Below are positions 35,788-47,809 of a DNA stretch of 64,000 bases, in pieces. Below the pieces are notes generated by a model, which worked only from the letters and a program-made list of their open reading frames with translations, had not been told where the DNA came from and searched no databases. The position numbers were made by a program, and so were the translations under genes. Source of the DNA: Blakeslea trispora (lineage: Eukaryota; Mucoromycota; Mucoromycetes; Mucorales; Choanephoraceae); assembly GCA_025331445.1 (NCBI GenBank), contig JAIWNE010000001.1, positions 744,001 to 808,000 on the forward strand. The letters are read 5' to 3'. Positions within the stretch are counted from its first letter, which is position 1; each line of letters starts with the position of its first letter.

Positions 35788-36765
35788 TTACACAGAGTAG
35801 CGTTTGTTTTCAGCCTTTACAGTAAGGGCACGCTTCAGTTTCTTTGTTAAGCTCTTGCGCTTATCGTTTATCTTGTCAGTTTCTCTCTTGAATAAAGAAG
35901 TTGTTCTCTTTCTAGGTTGAGGGGGAGGAAGAGCTTGTACTTTCTTTTCAAATTCAATGTCTTCGAGGACTTGAGAAGGAGAGTGGAAACCAGATGATTG
36001 TACAGAGGTTGGAGTAAGGGGGGACAAGATAGAGGAAGTAGTGGAGACAGATGTTGAGTGATCAGCTATACCTGCAGAATAGATGTCTTCAATAGGAGAT
36101 TCTAAAATAGTACTAATTTGGTTGTAACGGTTGGTGTTGATAGCCAAGCTGCTGACTACTTTCTCAACGGGTTCTTCTTTTTCAACTTGCTTGATAGGTA
36201 TAACTTCTTCCATCACATCTTGGTTGATAGCTTCTTGTACAATTTCAATAGTGAGCTCATCATCCACTACCTGCATCACCTCTTCTTCTTGTTCTTGAAT
36301 GGCTTCAACGGCAGCTACCTCAATCACAGGTTCTTCAAGACTGGATACTTCAGAAACCATTTGTTCAGCTTCAACAATAGATTCTTCAGGAATAGGCACT
36401 GTAACTTTTTCTTTGACAGCAGAGATCGTTTCTTCTTCAGTAGTTTCAATTTCAATCTCCTCAACAACAATTTCTTGTTCTTTAGATTGACATTCTATAA
36501 TAACGAATGAATAACACAGATTTCAATACAGACAAAGCAACATACCTTCTACTATTTCTTCTTCTACTACCACTTCTTCTTCTACTTCTTCTTCTAAAAC
36601 TTGCTCTTGTTTATCCATGGTTTCTTCAATAGGGGAAACAGACACAGGATCAACCATTTCTCTTTCAGTATAAGTAGCCTTCACAGGAACTTGCTTGACA
36701 ATATCAGAAGAAAGATTATGGTTCCATAATTTTTCAATGTAGAGAACAGAATAGACTCGAAGCAT
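35788..36765 (-). CDS. Glu/Val-rich acidic protein, function unknown
   Basis: Two exons (36765-36546 and 36494-35788) give 308 residues. Residues about 45-190 are dominated by Glu and Val with Gln, Ile and Pro (for example QVLEEEVEEEVVVEEEIVE). A Ser/Thr-rich middle follows (about 205-260), then a basic C-terminus rich in Lys and Arg (RKRTTSLFKRETDK, KRKSLTKKLKRALTVK). There is no signal peptide, membrane segment or named domain. The strong acidic-to-basic polarity suggests a binding or scaffold role, but nothing specific can be said. The in-frame splice and long open frame support a real gene. It lies alone between two large spacers. Confidence 0.7.
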
Positions 36766-39700
36766 TTAAGGATAAATAAATATGTAAAGTAAGGTGTAAA
36801 TAGAATTGACAAAAAAGAAGAAGAAGAAAAGTGAAATTGGAAAATTAGAATTTTATATGAATTTTGAAATGTAAATTCCCTTTTTTGAAATGTTATTTTT
36901 TTTTTTATTTTTGGTGAAACAATATGATTAACTCTCTTTTTTTTTTTTACATAAAATTGAATCTAAAACTTCAGTGTAAATCCACACCACATGCGCCTAC
37001 ATGATACATCTTCCTTCATCATTCCTCAGTCATACACATTATGTCTAGTTAGTTTAGACTATGCTTTTTGCTCTTTTTTTTTTTTGTATGCTTCTGCCTA
37101 TCTTTTTAAGAAAAAAAAAATGGTGCGATAAATAAATAAAAAAAAAAATATAGACCTTTCATTCTCTTTATTTTTTTAAGTTTGGGTATCACTAAATGCA
37201 TATAAAATAATTTAAACAAGTTTTAATACTATATAGATAAGAAGAAACACATCACGCGAATATCAGATTTACATGATATTCATCAATAAAAAAAAAAGTC
37301 ATTTTTTTCTACTTTTTTTTTTTTTATTTTTTTTTTGATAACCCTCATGTACCTGAATAGTTATATTAAAATACAACTTTTTTGTACTCTAGGGTATCAT
37401 GACGAATTCACAATTCATCCCCCGCCGGAATAATCCCTTTGTGATCGTTAGTTGAGTTGCAAAAGATACTACAAATGGCAGTAAGATTATTTTGGCCCTG
37501 AATGTGTGTTAGGTCAAACAGAGCAAAAAAAAAAAAACAACGACAGTGCTTTCGAAGCTTATTAGTTTGTATACACCAAAGAATGAAGAAGAAAAAGAGA
37601 AAGAGACATTAGATTGAAACGCATTCTCTTGGTTGTTTTTCTTACTTTACGCTAGACTTTATTGTGATAATTTTATGTATTATTTGTCATTTATCCAAAT
37701 AACTGAGCATACATCGGAACTCCAATCTGTAATCATCATCAGATCAGAAAAAAAAAAGTGAAGATTACAGCTGGTGTAACTTAGATGACTGCAAAAGGTA
37801 TTTTTGATTTAGTTTGTATTTTTTTTTTTGCAAAAAAAAAAAAAAGAAATTCCCAACACCAAGAAAGCTACAAGGTTGCTCCAAGTCTATAGATACAATC
37901 TATTCGTGAAATGATAAACTAGACTGTACAAGCTAATATCAAAAATTACCTTCTTTTTTTACTTGTTGACAACACACTTTTTTTTGGTGTTAAAGAATAA
38001 GCCCAGTGTAGTATATTTCAACAAATCAAAAAAGAGTTTCTCTCATCCCTTTTGGAAATGATCATATTGACAGCGGATATCCAATCCTCGCGGCATTAGT
38101 TGGAGTGACGAATAACTTTTTTGGAACGGACATGCAAAAAAAAAAAAAAAAATTGGTGCCTGAATTTTTGTCCCCATGACAAAAGAATAAGAAAAATAAA
38201 ATGATCAAGTAGAAAACAAAAAAACTCATTTTTGACTGAGAAAAAAAAATTTCAAGATCTGTCATCAGTTATTTTGTTTTCTCGCAAAGAAAGAAAGAAA
38301 AAAAAAAACACTGCAGATGCAACTATGAACACAAACCCTGCTTCATTCGGACTAACAAAACCTATCTTTTTTTTTTCTTTTTTTTTTAGGATATTTTTCT
38401 TTCCAGCCACAGTCTACTACTTTTAGAAAAAAAAACATTCAGACACGCGCCATATTTTCCACTCTCTGAATGCACAATTCAGTACAAACAAAAGCATGAA
38501 TAAGAAAAGACAATAGTAAGCAATGAATTGAAGTTTGATTCAAATAGAATGAATGAGTTTTGATTTTTTTTTGCCATGCCAATGGTTTCATATTAAGAAA
38601 AGACCCTTTTTTTTTGTTGTTAGTCTATTTCAAGGAGAGAAAATTTCGTGTTGGATTTCGTGTGTCGTCATTAGCTATCATTCTGTTTCTTTTATAAAAA
38701 CGCGTTTTGCTCTAACCTCACTACACATCTATAGAATTGAAGAAAACCAAGCTATCTATTAAACCGAGAAATAATAATAAAAAGAGTCAATGCTTGAAAC
38801 ATCATCTTGTGATTTCTTTAGAGTAAGCAGGTAGTTCAATACCAGCAACGTGGCTTCACAATAAAGCAGGTCTATTATGTGAAACATGCAACAAGTATAG
38901 AGACTATTATAAACTATAAAGAAGCGTAACTCTCTTCACATCAAAAAAGAAATCTTTGTTGTGGTACAGATCTTATTGTTGAATTTCCATTTTGAACTCT
39001 TTCTAGTAAACAAAAGAATCGCTCAGCTTAAAAAAAAAAGAAAAGGGCATGAGAATAAATAAGAGTGCTGCAAGAAATGATAGGACTAACTTGTAAAAAC
39101 AATTATCATTCTCAATTTCAGAATTTAGGAGGTCAAGATGCACTCCAATTGACTCTATTCATCAGCTGATGTTGTTAAATTGAGTCCCTTATTGTTGAAT
39201 GGTATGACAATAAAAAAAAATTTATTTTAAAATTGTTTTTCATGATCCTTTTATAGTAAGAAGAAGATATTTCACACATCAGCTAGAGTAACATAAAGCA
39301 AAGTTTGGGTAAGCATTGACCAAGATACAATCTAGTTGCTGGTAAAAGGTTCGATAGTACTTGTAAAGCCATGAAAATAGATGCAGCATTTTAGTTTCAT
39401 TTTATTACCATTGACATAGATTGGCTATAATTAAGCATGAAAAAAGAACGCCATCATTTAATAAGTTTGAACAATGAAATACATGCAACTAATTGAAGAT
39501 ATTCTAATTAGCAAATCATGTGCAGCTCATTTTGTGTCCATAGTAACCATTATCTCGAGTTGAAAACAATGAAATTGAAATAGAGTAGAAAAGGAGTTTG
39601 CCTATACGGTGTAATTAACCAGCCATCATTTTTATAAAACATAACCTGACTTGAGATTGCTAAAAATATACAGCAAGCTATTTTCATCTTTATAAAGAAA

Positions 39701-40231
39701 AAAAAACTTCAATAGGGATTCATTGTTTAAAGTACAGGAGAGGAGAGATACAATTATGAGTGAATTCTTTGTTTTTCCAGTATGGTTTGATGAAATGAAT
39801 GCTATAACCTCATAGTCATACTATAAAGGAGAAAGAAACCCCACTGATTTACTTGTAGTTTCTTGCTTGAGAAAAAGAAAAAGAGGGGAAGGGAATCAAC
39901 ATCATCAAGATGAACCAAAACTCGATAATTTCACCGCCAAAATAAAATAAAGGAGTCAATGTCAAAAATCGAAAACAAGGATTTATTTTACCTATATTCA
40001 TTGTTCTTTTTATAGATCCTTCCTTACTATCATCCATGTCATAAAAAGAAAAAGAAAGAAAGAGAATACATATACAATGTATGTCCTATCTATGCAAGTT
40101 TTATTACATAGGAATGAACAAAGAGATGCACAAAAAAATGAAATAAAGTGAAATTTGTCAACTATATAATGGCTTCAGTTTGAGGGGAATTGACTTGTTG
40201 TCATATTTCTCTTTTTTTAAAAGACCTTAGG
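36766..40231. other. Long gene-free stretch upstream of the HMG-box gene
   Basis: About 3.5 kb with no gene I can support. It is among the most homopolymer-rich parts of the window (many A and T runs of 9-16). All open frames are under 70 codons. A minus-strand candidate starting at 40037 (first exon MDDSKEGSIKRTMNI, then a possible intron) has no family match and was left out. The stretch near 40000-40230 is probably the HMG gene promoter and leader. Confidence 0.45.
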
Positions 40232-41176
40232 ATGGATAGCTCAATGAGACAACATTTCACAAACCCTCTTCCTTCATTCGATCAGATTCATAAATTCCAA
40301 CCAAAGGAACGCACCAAGAAAATCCCACGTCCACTCAACAGTTTCATGATCTTTCGGTTACAAAGTCAAAAAGAAATCATACGCCAATGCCCTGGAGCCA
40401 ATCATCGCGATATCTCAAAGATCATTTCAAAGTGGTGGAAAGAACTGTCCGCTAAAGAAAAGCAAGCTTACAAAGATCAGGCAGATAAACTTAAAGCCGA
40501 GCATCATTTGATGTATCCTGACTATAAGTTCTGTCCTCAAAAGCGAACCACCAAGACAAGAGCTTACCGAAAGCGCGCAGGCAATGAATTTTCGGCTCTT
40601 GATCATCAAAAGAAACAAAACCTGTATGCGCTTTATCAAAGTAAACCCTTGACTTCAAACCAAGACAATCGATACAGTATCACATACCTTGTAGACCAAC
40701 AAGACAACCCATCCAGTCGCGCTTTTTCATCATCTCCAACTGCAAGAGATATTAAATCAAGCAGTCTGACATCTTGTCATTCCCAATTGATACGTACCGC
40801 AAGTCAGTATGCTTCTCCCGCCTCTACCGTCTGTCCTCCTACGTTTTCTCAAAACTGCTCTCCTGTCCATAGTTATGATCTGAATGTTCCTGAAACTCAA
40901 GAGAGGACACTTGTCAGTCACAGTGCTTACAATGGCTACTATGACAGCAACACAATGTACTCAAACTACTATTCGTTCACAGGAGACAACTACAGTACGG
41001 TTCCATGTTATATCTCTCTTTTACCCCATCATGCATCTTCCAATACCCATTTCTCTCATTATGTCTGTACAAGTTCACCAACAACTATAGATTATTATAC
41101 GTTAGACGTTTCTGAAGGCTCTCAAATGCAAGCATCACCAAATGTTCTGACTCAGCCTTTTCTTTATAGTTTATGA
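40232..41176 (+). CDS. HMG-box transcription factor (MATA_HMG type)
   Basis: A single-exon gene for 314 residues. The HMG box spans about 31-103. It begins KKIPRPLNSFMIFRLQ and has the core aromatic and basic residues (SKIISKWWKELSAKEKQAYKDQ, shown by W, W and K, then Y) and MYPDYKFCPQKR at its end. The RPLNSFMIFR start and the YPDYKF end are typical of the MATA/Ste11 subclass of sequence-specific HMG proteins, which includes mating regulators. The remaining two thirds are Ser/Thr/Tyr/Gln-rich without known domains. The ATG at 40232 is preceded by CTTAG, so a leader intron is possible. The neighbours are not those of the mucoralean sex locus, so a mating role should not be assumed. Confidence 0.88.
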   Translation: MDSSMRQHFTNPLPSFDQIHKFQPKERTKKIPRPLNSFMIFRLQSQKEIIRQCPGANHRDISKIISKWWKELSAKEKQAYKDQADKLKAEHHLMYPDYKFCPQKRTTKTRAYRKRAGNEFSALDHQKKQNLYALYQSKPLTSNQDNRYSITYLVDQQDNPSSRAFSSSPTARDIKSSSLTSCHSQLIRTASQYASPASTVCPPTFSQNCSPVHSYDLNVPETQERTLVSHSAYNGYYDSNTMYSNYYSFTGDNYSTVPCYISLLPHHASSNTHFSHYVCTSSPTTIDYYTLDVSEGSQMQASPNVLTQPFLYSL

Positions 41177-42003
41177 TTGCATTTTTAGAAAAAAAAAGTG
41201 TATAATTTATGAGTGTATCGTTTTAAAAGATGTCCTTGTTCTTTTTTAGAATCTGAAGGAAAAAAAAAAAAAAAGACCATAAGCCTGTTTAAATAACAAT
41301 AGAGAAATTATGAATAAAGAAAGTAAGATTTAAGTATAAAAAAAGATTGTTTGTTGTAAGCTGCCGCTTTCTTTTTTTTTGATGAGTGAAACCATACTCT
41401 CAAAGAAGTGTGAATTCTTTAGCAACTCAAAACAACTTGCTCATATGCTGAAAGATTTCGTTTTAGCAATAAAGAATGATGATAGTTGTAACCTCACAAT
41501 CTTAGTACTGATATCCCCTCCATTATTTATTTTATTTTATTGATCGTCTTTTTCACTCCCAAACTAGTTTGCTTCTCAAAAAAAAGTTGGTTTTCATGTT
41601 TGCCTGTAGATAAATAGCATCTTTTGCTTTATAAGACCAACATTCGTCCACATTGAATAAGGAGGGGGGGATGTTATCGAGTAAGTACGGTAAATAAACA
41701 TCAGAAAAGTACTCTCAGAATCGAATACAACTCTTTATCTGTAGCTCGCAAACTGCTTCTTGAGGGCTGATAAGAAAAACTCCCCCATCTTGTTACAAGA
41801 TATAGTCAGAGTAATGCTTCATGCAATAACTCCAATCCATTCCAAAGACTATGTGCTGACTCAAAAAGCAGTCACAGTTCCAATTATTTTTTTTTTGGGT
41901 AAAGAACATAGGGCTCACTGATTGACCCCCCTCCCCTCACCACATTACAAAATCCTCGGTCTTTAATTTTTTTTTTTTGTTTTCTTCTATAATACACCTT
42001 GCC
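41177..42003. other. Intergenic spacer between HMG-box and bS21m genes
   Basis: About 0.8 kb: A/T-rich 3' flank of the HMG gene, then the bS21m upstream region with a CT-rich and T-rich stretch at 41920-41990. Nothing else was recognised. Confidence 0.5.
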
Positions 42004-42488
42004 ATGGCACTTCGATCAGTATTGTCTCAATTGACCCATCGATTCACTGCACCCACAGCATCCATGCAATGGATGCGCTCTATTTCCACTTCCAATGGAA
42101 CTCGACAAGTCGATGAAGCTACCAAGGACCTGGCCCCTGGCATGCCTAGCTTCTTTGACCAAAAACTTAGCACACCCCGTGAACTGTCGACATCACTCGA
42201 TCCTTATGTCGGTCGCTCTATTGCAGTCAGTAATCCCAACACAGCCTATAAGCGTTTGAATTCTATTTTGGTTCAAAACAACGTTCGTAGAGAGTTACGT
42301 GCCAACAGATATTATGAAAAGCCCAATGTTGCTAGAAGAAGAAAGAACATTGAACGTAACCGTAAGCTGTTTGGTGCTATGGTTGGAAAGAAGGTAGCTT
42401 TGATCATGCAAATGAAGCAAAGGTAAGTCCTTAAAGATGATATTGTCAATCGCAATGGATGCTTATGTGTTATCATAGAGGAATGTAG
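42004..42488 (+). CDS. MRP21: Mitochondrial small ribosomal subunit protein bS21m (Mrp21)
   Basis: A mitoribosomal protein homologous to bacterial S21. The long exon (42004-42422) and a 10-base last exon (42479-42488) give 142 residues. The N-terminus (about 1-35) has Arg, Ser and hydrophobic residues and no acids, as in mitochondrial presequences. The S21 domain covers about 68-140: DPYVGRSIAV, AYKRLNSILVQNNVRRELRA, RYYEKPNVARRRK and KKVALIMQMKQR. Reading through gives a stop right after QR. Splicing at AG-GTAAGT to the TCATAG acceptor adds G-M and a stop, as many homologs have, so I prefer the spliced end. Both versions contain the whole domain. Confidence 0.9.
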
Positions 42489-42644
42489 ATACACACAGCA
42501 TTATCATTTATTATTTTATTATTATTATTATCGTCATTGTTATCTTGTACAATAAACCAAAAAAAAAAAAAAAGAAGCAAAAAAAAACAAAAAAAAAGAA
42601 AGTGATGACTATAGTTGGGGGCCCATTAAATTAAACTTTTTCCC

Positions 42645-43901
42645 TTAATAACCTAGCCCGAGGTTAACTGGAGCATTGATGTTTTCTATTCTACAAAGAT
42701 CTCGAACGATATAATGCCAGGCATCCATCTCGAGACCTACACGGCGACCGTGCTCCCAAAGCTTCCGACGTTTATATTGGTAAGTTTGATCGTCTATATT
42801 TCTAAGGATTTCGTCCAATCGATGTACTTCATCACGACGTACACGTACAATAAAGGAATCCCAATCCACATCAAATTCAAAAGGCTCAATAATGCCATCT
42901 GCAATCACAACAGGAACAACACCGAACGCCATGAATTCCCAAATACGAGTGGTATCCAAGGTCCATCCCATCGGACTCAGACCGTATTTGGCTCGAGAAA
43001 GCTTTTTGAGATACTCAAGATCAGCTATGACCTGACCTATTTCGTATCCTGGATAATGACTAAAATGATCAAAGAAAAGGGATCGGATACCGTTAGAATA
43101 TTCGTCTTCCGGCTTGACGTTATCACAACAGCCTTGGAAGAGAACAAAGATATCACGCTTGCCCGATTTAGGATGTCCTTCCGCCGTCAGATAGTCTAGG
43201 GGATTCGCTTTCAAGTGATGGATCATTCGTGTGGAGGAAGGTATCACGATATCTCGGTGATAACGATGACGGTCCATCCACTTTTGTCGCTTATCACCCA
43301 CGGTTGTCAAGAAGATGGCTGACTGAAAGCGTTGGTTGTTTTGGTAATAGGTAAATGTCTTGTCCATAGGGTGAATCATGATATGGTTCCTGCCTTCTGA
43401 CTGATTCCAGTATGGGTATTGATGGATCACCATGTCCATCATTGGATCAACATAAAGACTGTCTACATTGCATCGCTGGTTCCAGTCCCAGCCGTGTGAA
43501 CCCCAACAGTGATAGAGGTAACAAGCACCAAAGAAGGGAATAAAAAAGAAATCAGCCTCCTCTGGATTGTCTGTAACGTAATGTTGATAGAACGGACTAG
43601 TGGGATCCGTCAGTTGATTGTGCAGAAGGATCTCTGAATTGTAGTTGGACTCATGGCATTCCTCTTCCTGTACTTTTCGAGATACTTGAAAATCAGAGGC
43701 TTTGTAGACATATATCTTTGGTCTGCAGAAGGCTTGTTCAATAGGTGTTGGCCAATAAGATAGGCTATCACGTATAGGAAGAGGTGGTGCAGGTCGTGCT
43801 GGTGACCTGTTGTACCTCATCAATAAACAAGTAAGAGCAAGTAAGCTGAACATGGTTGCTAATATCAGCCATCGTCTATTGAACCGTAGAACAGTTGCCA
43901 T
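42645..43901 (-). CDS. Exostosin-family glycosyltransferase (GT47-like), type II membrane protein
   Basis: A single-exon gene for 418 residues. A short cytosolic basic tail is followed by a membrane anchor (WLILATMFSLLALTCLLM, about 11-28) and a Pro-rich stem. The lumenal domain has the exostosin features: KIYVYKASDF, PEEADFFFIPFF, a Cys/Trp-rich insert (CYLYHCWGSHGWDWNQRC), DIVIPSST, RDIFVLFQG, and the C-terminal nucleotide-sugar site SRAKYGLSPMGW and RIWEFMAFGVVPVVIADG. This suggests a Golgi enzyme acting on cell-wall or protein-linked glycans. The sugar donor and acceptor are unknown. It converges with bS21m. The family assignment is secure. Confidence 0.9.
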   Translation of the reverse strand: MATVLRFNRRWLILATMFSLLALTCLLMRYNRSPARPAPPLPIRDSLSYWPTPIEQAFCRPKIYVYKASDFQVSRKVQEEECHESNYNSEILLHNQLTDPTSPFYQHYVTDNPEEADFFFIPFFGACYLYHCWGSHGWDWNQRCNVDSLYVDPMMDMVIHQYPYWNQSEGRNHIMIHPMDKTFTYYQNNQRFQSAIFLTTVGDKRQKWMDRHRYHRDIVIPSSTRMIHHLKANPLDYLTAEGHPKSGKRDIFVLFQGCCDNVKPEDEYSNGIRSLFFDHFSHYPGYEIGQVIADLEYLKKLSRAKYGLSPMGWTLDTTRIWEFMAFGVVPVVIADGIIEPFEFDVDWDSFIVRVRRDEVHRLDEILRNIDDQTYQYKRRKLWEHGRRVGLEMDAWHYIVRDLCRIENINAPVNLGLGY

Positions 43902-44022
43902 AGAATGATACTATTCAATGGTGGATAATTCAAATAAAATAAAGAAAAGAAAAAAAGAGAGAGAGGGGCACTTGGAGTCACACACACATAAAATTACACT
44001 AGAAAAAAAATAATAAATTTAT

Positions 44023-46124
44023 TTACATGTAATCTTGATAAACAGGCATCAGTGCAAAAGCAAAAAAGATGACCCAAGAGACAATTAACCAAAAGACATA
44101 GATGCCTACATAAACATAGGTCTTCTTTTCTCTCAGCCTTGATCCAATCAGATTGAGGGCCTCAAGCTTCTCTTGATGGACCTTGTCTAGTTCATCTTGA
44201 TTGGCATGCATATAGAGAGCCTTCTCGTTTTCTTCCTTGATCTCTACCAGCTCTAGACGGCGATCCCGTTCTTTCTTGTCTGCCTGAAGCCATCCAGACA
44301 GGTATCTGTAGTCCAGCAACCAGAACACAAAGACAATCAAGACAGCCAAACCAGCTATTGAGACATAGAGGATCATCACACCATCATACTCAGTTTGAAG
44401 GTCAGTAATATCATCGTGTGGATCACCATCATGATAGGTCAAGTCCTGAACATAGCCCACCAAGACAGAAAGAATGGTTGTACCAATGTTATTAGCACAC
44501 TTGTGAAGTCCCATGCCTGTACCAGCCAGCTCATGGGGAAGTAAAAGTGAAGTTGAACTCAAAAGAGAAACAGGTCCTAGTGCTAGTGCAAAAGAGAAGA
44601 TGATCATACCAATAGCTGGTGTCACCCAAGTATAGGCCAACAAGACCATGGAGGTAATCAAGATCAGGGTGGCCAAGAACACTACCATCATAAAACAAGT
44701 CAATCAGCCGTAAGCCATCCAGGACACTACTTACATGTAGATAATCTCTTGCCGTAACGATGAACCAGAATGCCCATCACTGGAGCTACCACAATGGGTA
44801 CTACTTGTGTTAAGCTACTTTGATACTAGAGTAATGTTAGTCAAAAACAACATCTAGGTCATGTGATCACTTACACCAGCCATCACACTAGATGTATTGT
44901 ATCTGAATTCCACATATTCACTAAAGGCAATCGATGGTTAACCCTCTTGCATGTATCTTATCTAATGGCATATTTACGTGGCAACATCATCAAAACTACT
45001 CAATACACTTGACATGGCCAATTGAATCCAAGGAACCATCCAAAATGTACTTGGGACATACAACAGAATACGGTAAGACCAATTGAAGTTTCTCTTGCTT
45101 GTACTTGCATAGGCCTGAGACGAAAGCTCATTCTCCAGTGCGTCTGTTTGTCCCTTTTCTGTACTGGATTGTTGTTTACTGAATTCGTTCTTGTATCTGC
45201 CCTGATAGTGTACGATTTCTTTTCCAGAAGGTGTTGCAAGACCTTTTTGCCACATCACAATCCAATAGCCTACATTGATGAATGCACCACAAGCACAAAA
45301 GATAGTAGCAATATGGATAGGCCATGGTTCCTTCCCACCTGTGGCATTTAGGATAGGATAAGCAATCAACTTGGCAACAAATTTGGTCAGACGAGCCACA
45401 CAGAGAGAAAGACCAATGACAATGGCAATCTCTTTATCTCTAAACCACCGAGAAAGAATGCCTTCCTGCATAGTCACCAACATGCCACCTCCAAGACCAT
45501 AGACAACTTGCCCTACCATCATACAAGCATAGCTATTGTAGCTGCTTCCTGCTGAGACCAAAACACTACCAAGAAGAATGATGCAGCTCACAAGTGTAGT
45601 GGCTCGAATAGGTCCAAGACTATGAATGTCATCAATAAAGACGCCTGCCAGTAAGGGCAAGACAGTATTGACTAGTGTGACGGATGATAACAGAATACTG
45701 AATTGTGTATTATTGATTTGCATTGACTAAAATAAGGAAGGCGGGGGAGTAAAACGGAAGCCGGTCAATTTGCTATTTTAGTTGTAATACAAGAGATTGG
45801 ACTTACAGATTTAAGTGTTGTTTTTAGAGTGCCAACTGTTGCTTCTAAATAATGGCATCCAACTAGGGGGAAAAGAATAAATAAAAAAAAAGTCTGTTTG
45901 ATGCCTCTGCTTTTCTTACCTGGTAATGAAAGCATACATAACAACACAAGTAACTTCATTTTCCAAGATGCTGTCATTTTCAGTTCCTCAGAGGGTATGG
46001 AGCTCAAGAAAGATTGTCGCTTAGATAATGTTTTACTGCCAACATCATATTGAATGTTTGAATCTGAAATAGCAGTTGGTATAGGAAACAAGTCTCGGTC
46101 AATTGAATCTACAGAACTGGGCAT
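44023..46124 (-). CDS. MFS transporter, MFSD1-like
   Basis: Six exons (46124-45920, 45862-45807, 45726-44978, 44920-44875, 44825-44735, 44681-44023) give 601 residues. About twelve hydrophobic segments are visible, with soluble parts at the N-terminus (about 1-50), in the central loop (about 265-310) and before the last segment. Family features: INNTQFSILLSSVTLVNTVLP (segment 2), the loop SRWFRDKEIAIVIGLSL, QSSLTQVVPIVVAPVMGILV, and GTGMGLHKCANNIGTTI. These match MFSD1-type transporters, which export dipeptides from lysosomes in animals; vacuolar export is a reasonable inference here. A predicted coiled, charged stretch (ADKKERDRRLELVEIKEENE) precedes the last segment. All joins are in frame. 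Confidence 0.86.
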
Positions 46125-46649
46125 ATTCTATGACAGCATCCAATAAGACCAGAAAAAAATAAAGGGGCAGAGAGAAAAAAAAAAAGGAAAAAAAGAAAGA
46201 AAGAAAGGATAATAGGCAAAGTATTAAAAAAAAAAAAAAAAATTCAATAAAGAAGATGATTTAGAAAACCAAGAAAAATTAAGGGCCACTTTTTTTTTTT
46301 TGGAGTGACTTTGTACTAATTCGGTAAAATGGAATTCTAAAAACAGAAAGGAGGGGATCGCCCTTGATTTACAGAAAATTCAATGTCCGTTTTATAAGTC
46401 TCTGTTTCTCTCTCTCTTTCTTCTTCTTCTGTTACCATGCTTTGTTTCATAGATGGATCAACATTCCAAGATGTGTACACATCATGTGACACTAATTTTC
46501 TTTTTTTTTTGACAAGTTAAAGCTCCTTTATAAATTAATTGAACAGATATTTATTCTTTTTTCTTTCTTTTTCTTTTCTTTTTCTTTTTCTTTTTCTTTT
46601 TCTTTTTCTTTTTCTTTTTCTTTTTCTTTTTCTTTTTTATTTCTTATAA
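46125..46649. other. Divergent spacer between the MFS and GDSL genes
   Basis: About 0.5 kb with long A and T runs on the MFS side. Directly before the GDSL start is a polypyrimidine tract of CTTTTT hexamers, listed separately. Probably promoter sequence for both genes. Confidence 0.5.
46576..46636 (+). repeat. CTTTTT hexamer tract upstream of the GDSL gene
   Basis: About ten tandem CTTTTT units end 14 bases before the GDSL start codon. It is pure pyrimidine on the coding strand, so it probably lies in the leader or core promoter, and its length is likely variable. Confidence 0.9.
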
Positions 46650-47809
46650 ATGAAGCCATTCTGGGCTATGCTTCCTCTATTGACTGTCTCTATGGCAACA
46701 ACAGTCAAACACTTGGTTGTCTTTGGTGACTCTCATTCAGGTAATAAAAGATGACTAGAGACTGACTGTATGGTTAACAAAACACTCTATATGCTCAGAT
46801 GTAAGTGGATCAGATCATCCTAATTGGAGTGAATATCTTGCCCTTGGATGGAATGCATCACTCTATAGTTTTGCTGCCAGTGGATCTATCTGTAGTACAG
46901 TCTACAGATCGAATGAGACAACCAGACCCAGCTTAAAGGATCAACTTGAAGCTTATTATACACTTCATTTAGATTTAAAGCCAGAAGAAACAGTCTATGC
47001 TTTTTGGATTGGTACACAAGATGTAATTGACTTGGCAAAACGACCTGGTAATGGAAGGTGATATGATGGAAGCACACACAAAATGACATTCTCATCATTT
47101 GTTTAGGACACCAACAAACTTACCCTAAAGACATGGTAGACTGTATTGGACAGCAGTTGGTAAGTTCCAGATAATAAGGCACAGAACAGAAACTGAGATA
47201 GAAAGAGTATAGAGATTAGCTCGCAAAGTGTTTCTATCCGATCGATTTCTGGTCTTCAATCTTTCTCCCTTTGAGCCTATGCCTTCCACTGAAGAATCAA
47301 TCTCACTTAATCAGGTTGTGATAGATATCAATTGTGGATTAGAAAGAGATGTTGCCAATTTAAATAAGCATCATCATGCACTCCAGATGGATTACGTGGA
47401 CATTCACTCCTTAATGACAGACATTGTAGCTGATCCCACCATCTTTCGCCTTAAGGAACCACAGCAGCCTTATCTAGACCCATGTTCAGGAAACAATTGC
47501 GAATCAAAAGCACAAGATTATCTATGGCGAGATAAAACCCATTTTACATTGGGTAAAGAAAAAGAAAAAAAAGAAAAACTAAAGCTCATGTCTGTCATAG
47601 GCTTTCATAGAATGACTGCAGAAAGTATTATTGCAGCAGAAAGTTACATGCCAAAAGTGTCATTGACAGATGAATTGGTGATGCAACTAAATGACCCTCA
47701 TTCAAAATATCACTCCAAGAAATACAAACTGAAACCAGCTACAGACATTGTAAATGAACAAGCCAAGCTATATGACATTCAAAAGACAGTCCCCATACAA
47801 GCCCAATAA
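46650..47809 (+). CDS. GDSL/SGNH hydrolase; in-frame TAA precedes a membrane-anchor extension
   Basis: A probable secreted or membrane esterase/lipase. Four exons (46650-46740, 46799-47047, 47107-47159, 47213-47809) give 329 residues to the first stop. The signal-like N-terminus (about 1-18) is followed by block I VVFGDSHSD (nucleophile serine 28, with GDSH in place of GDSL). An ASGS motif comes next (about 61-64), then FWIGTQDV (block III-like) and WRDKTHFT (catalytic Asp and His). The TAA at 47807-47809 is followed in the same frame by 64 codons to a TAA at 48002. That extension has a hydrophobic helix, SIGMLVLLLVLIGMVAWI, and a basic tail, a typical type I anchor. The stop could be a CAA-to-TAA nonsense change, a sequencing error, or a read-through site. 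No intron removes it and keeps the frame. Confidence 0.85.

Noticed and set aside
40232..41176. HMG-box gene as the mating-type (sexM/sexP) gene
   Set aside because: The sex locus of Mucorales is expected between a triose-phosphate transporter and an RNA helicase. Neither is present, and HMG-box genes are multicopy in these fungi.
42714..43199. 161-codon plus-strand frame inside the exostosin gene
   Set aside because: It lies antisense to a well-conserved glycosyltransferase, and no family was recognised in its translation.
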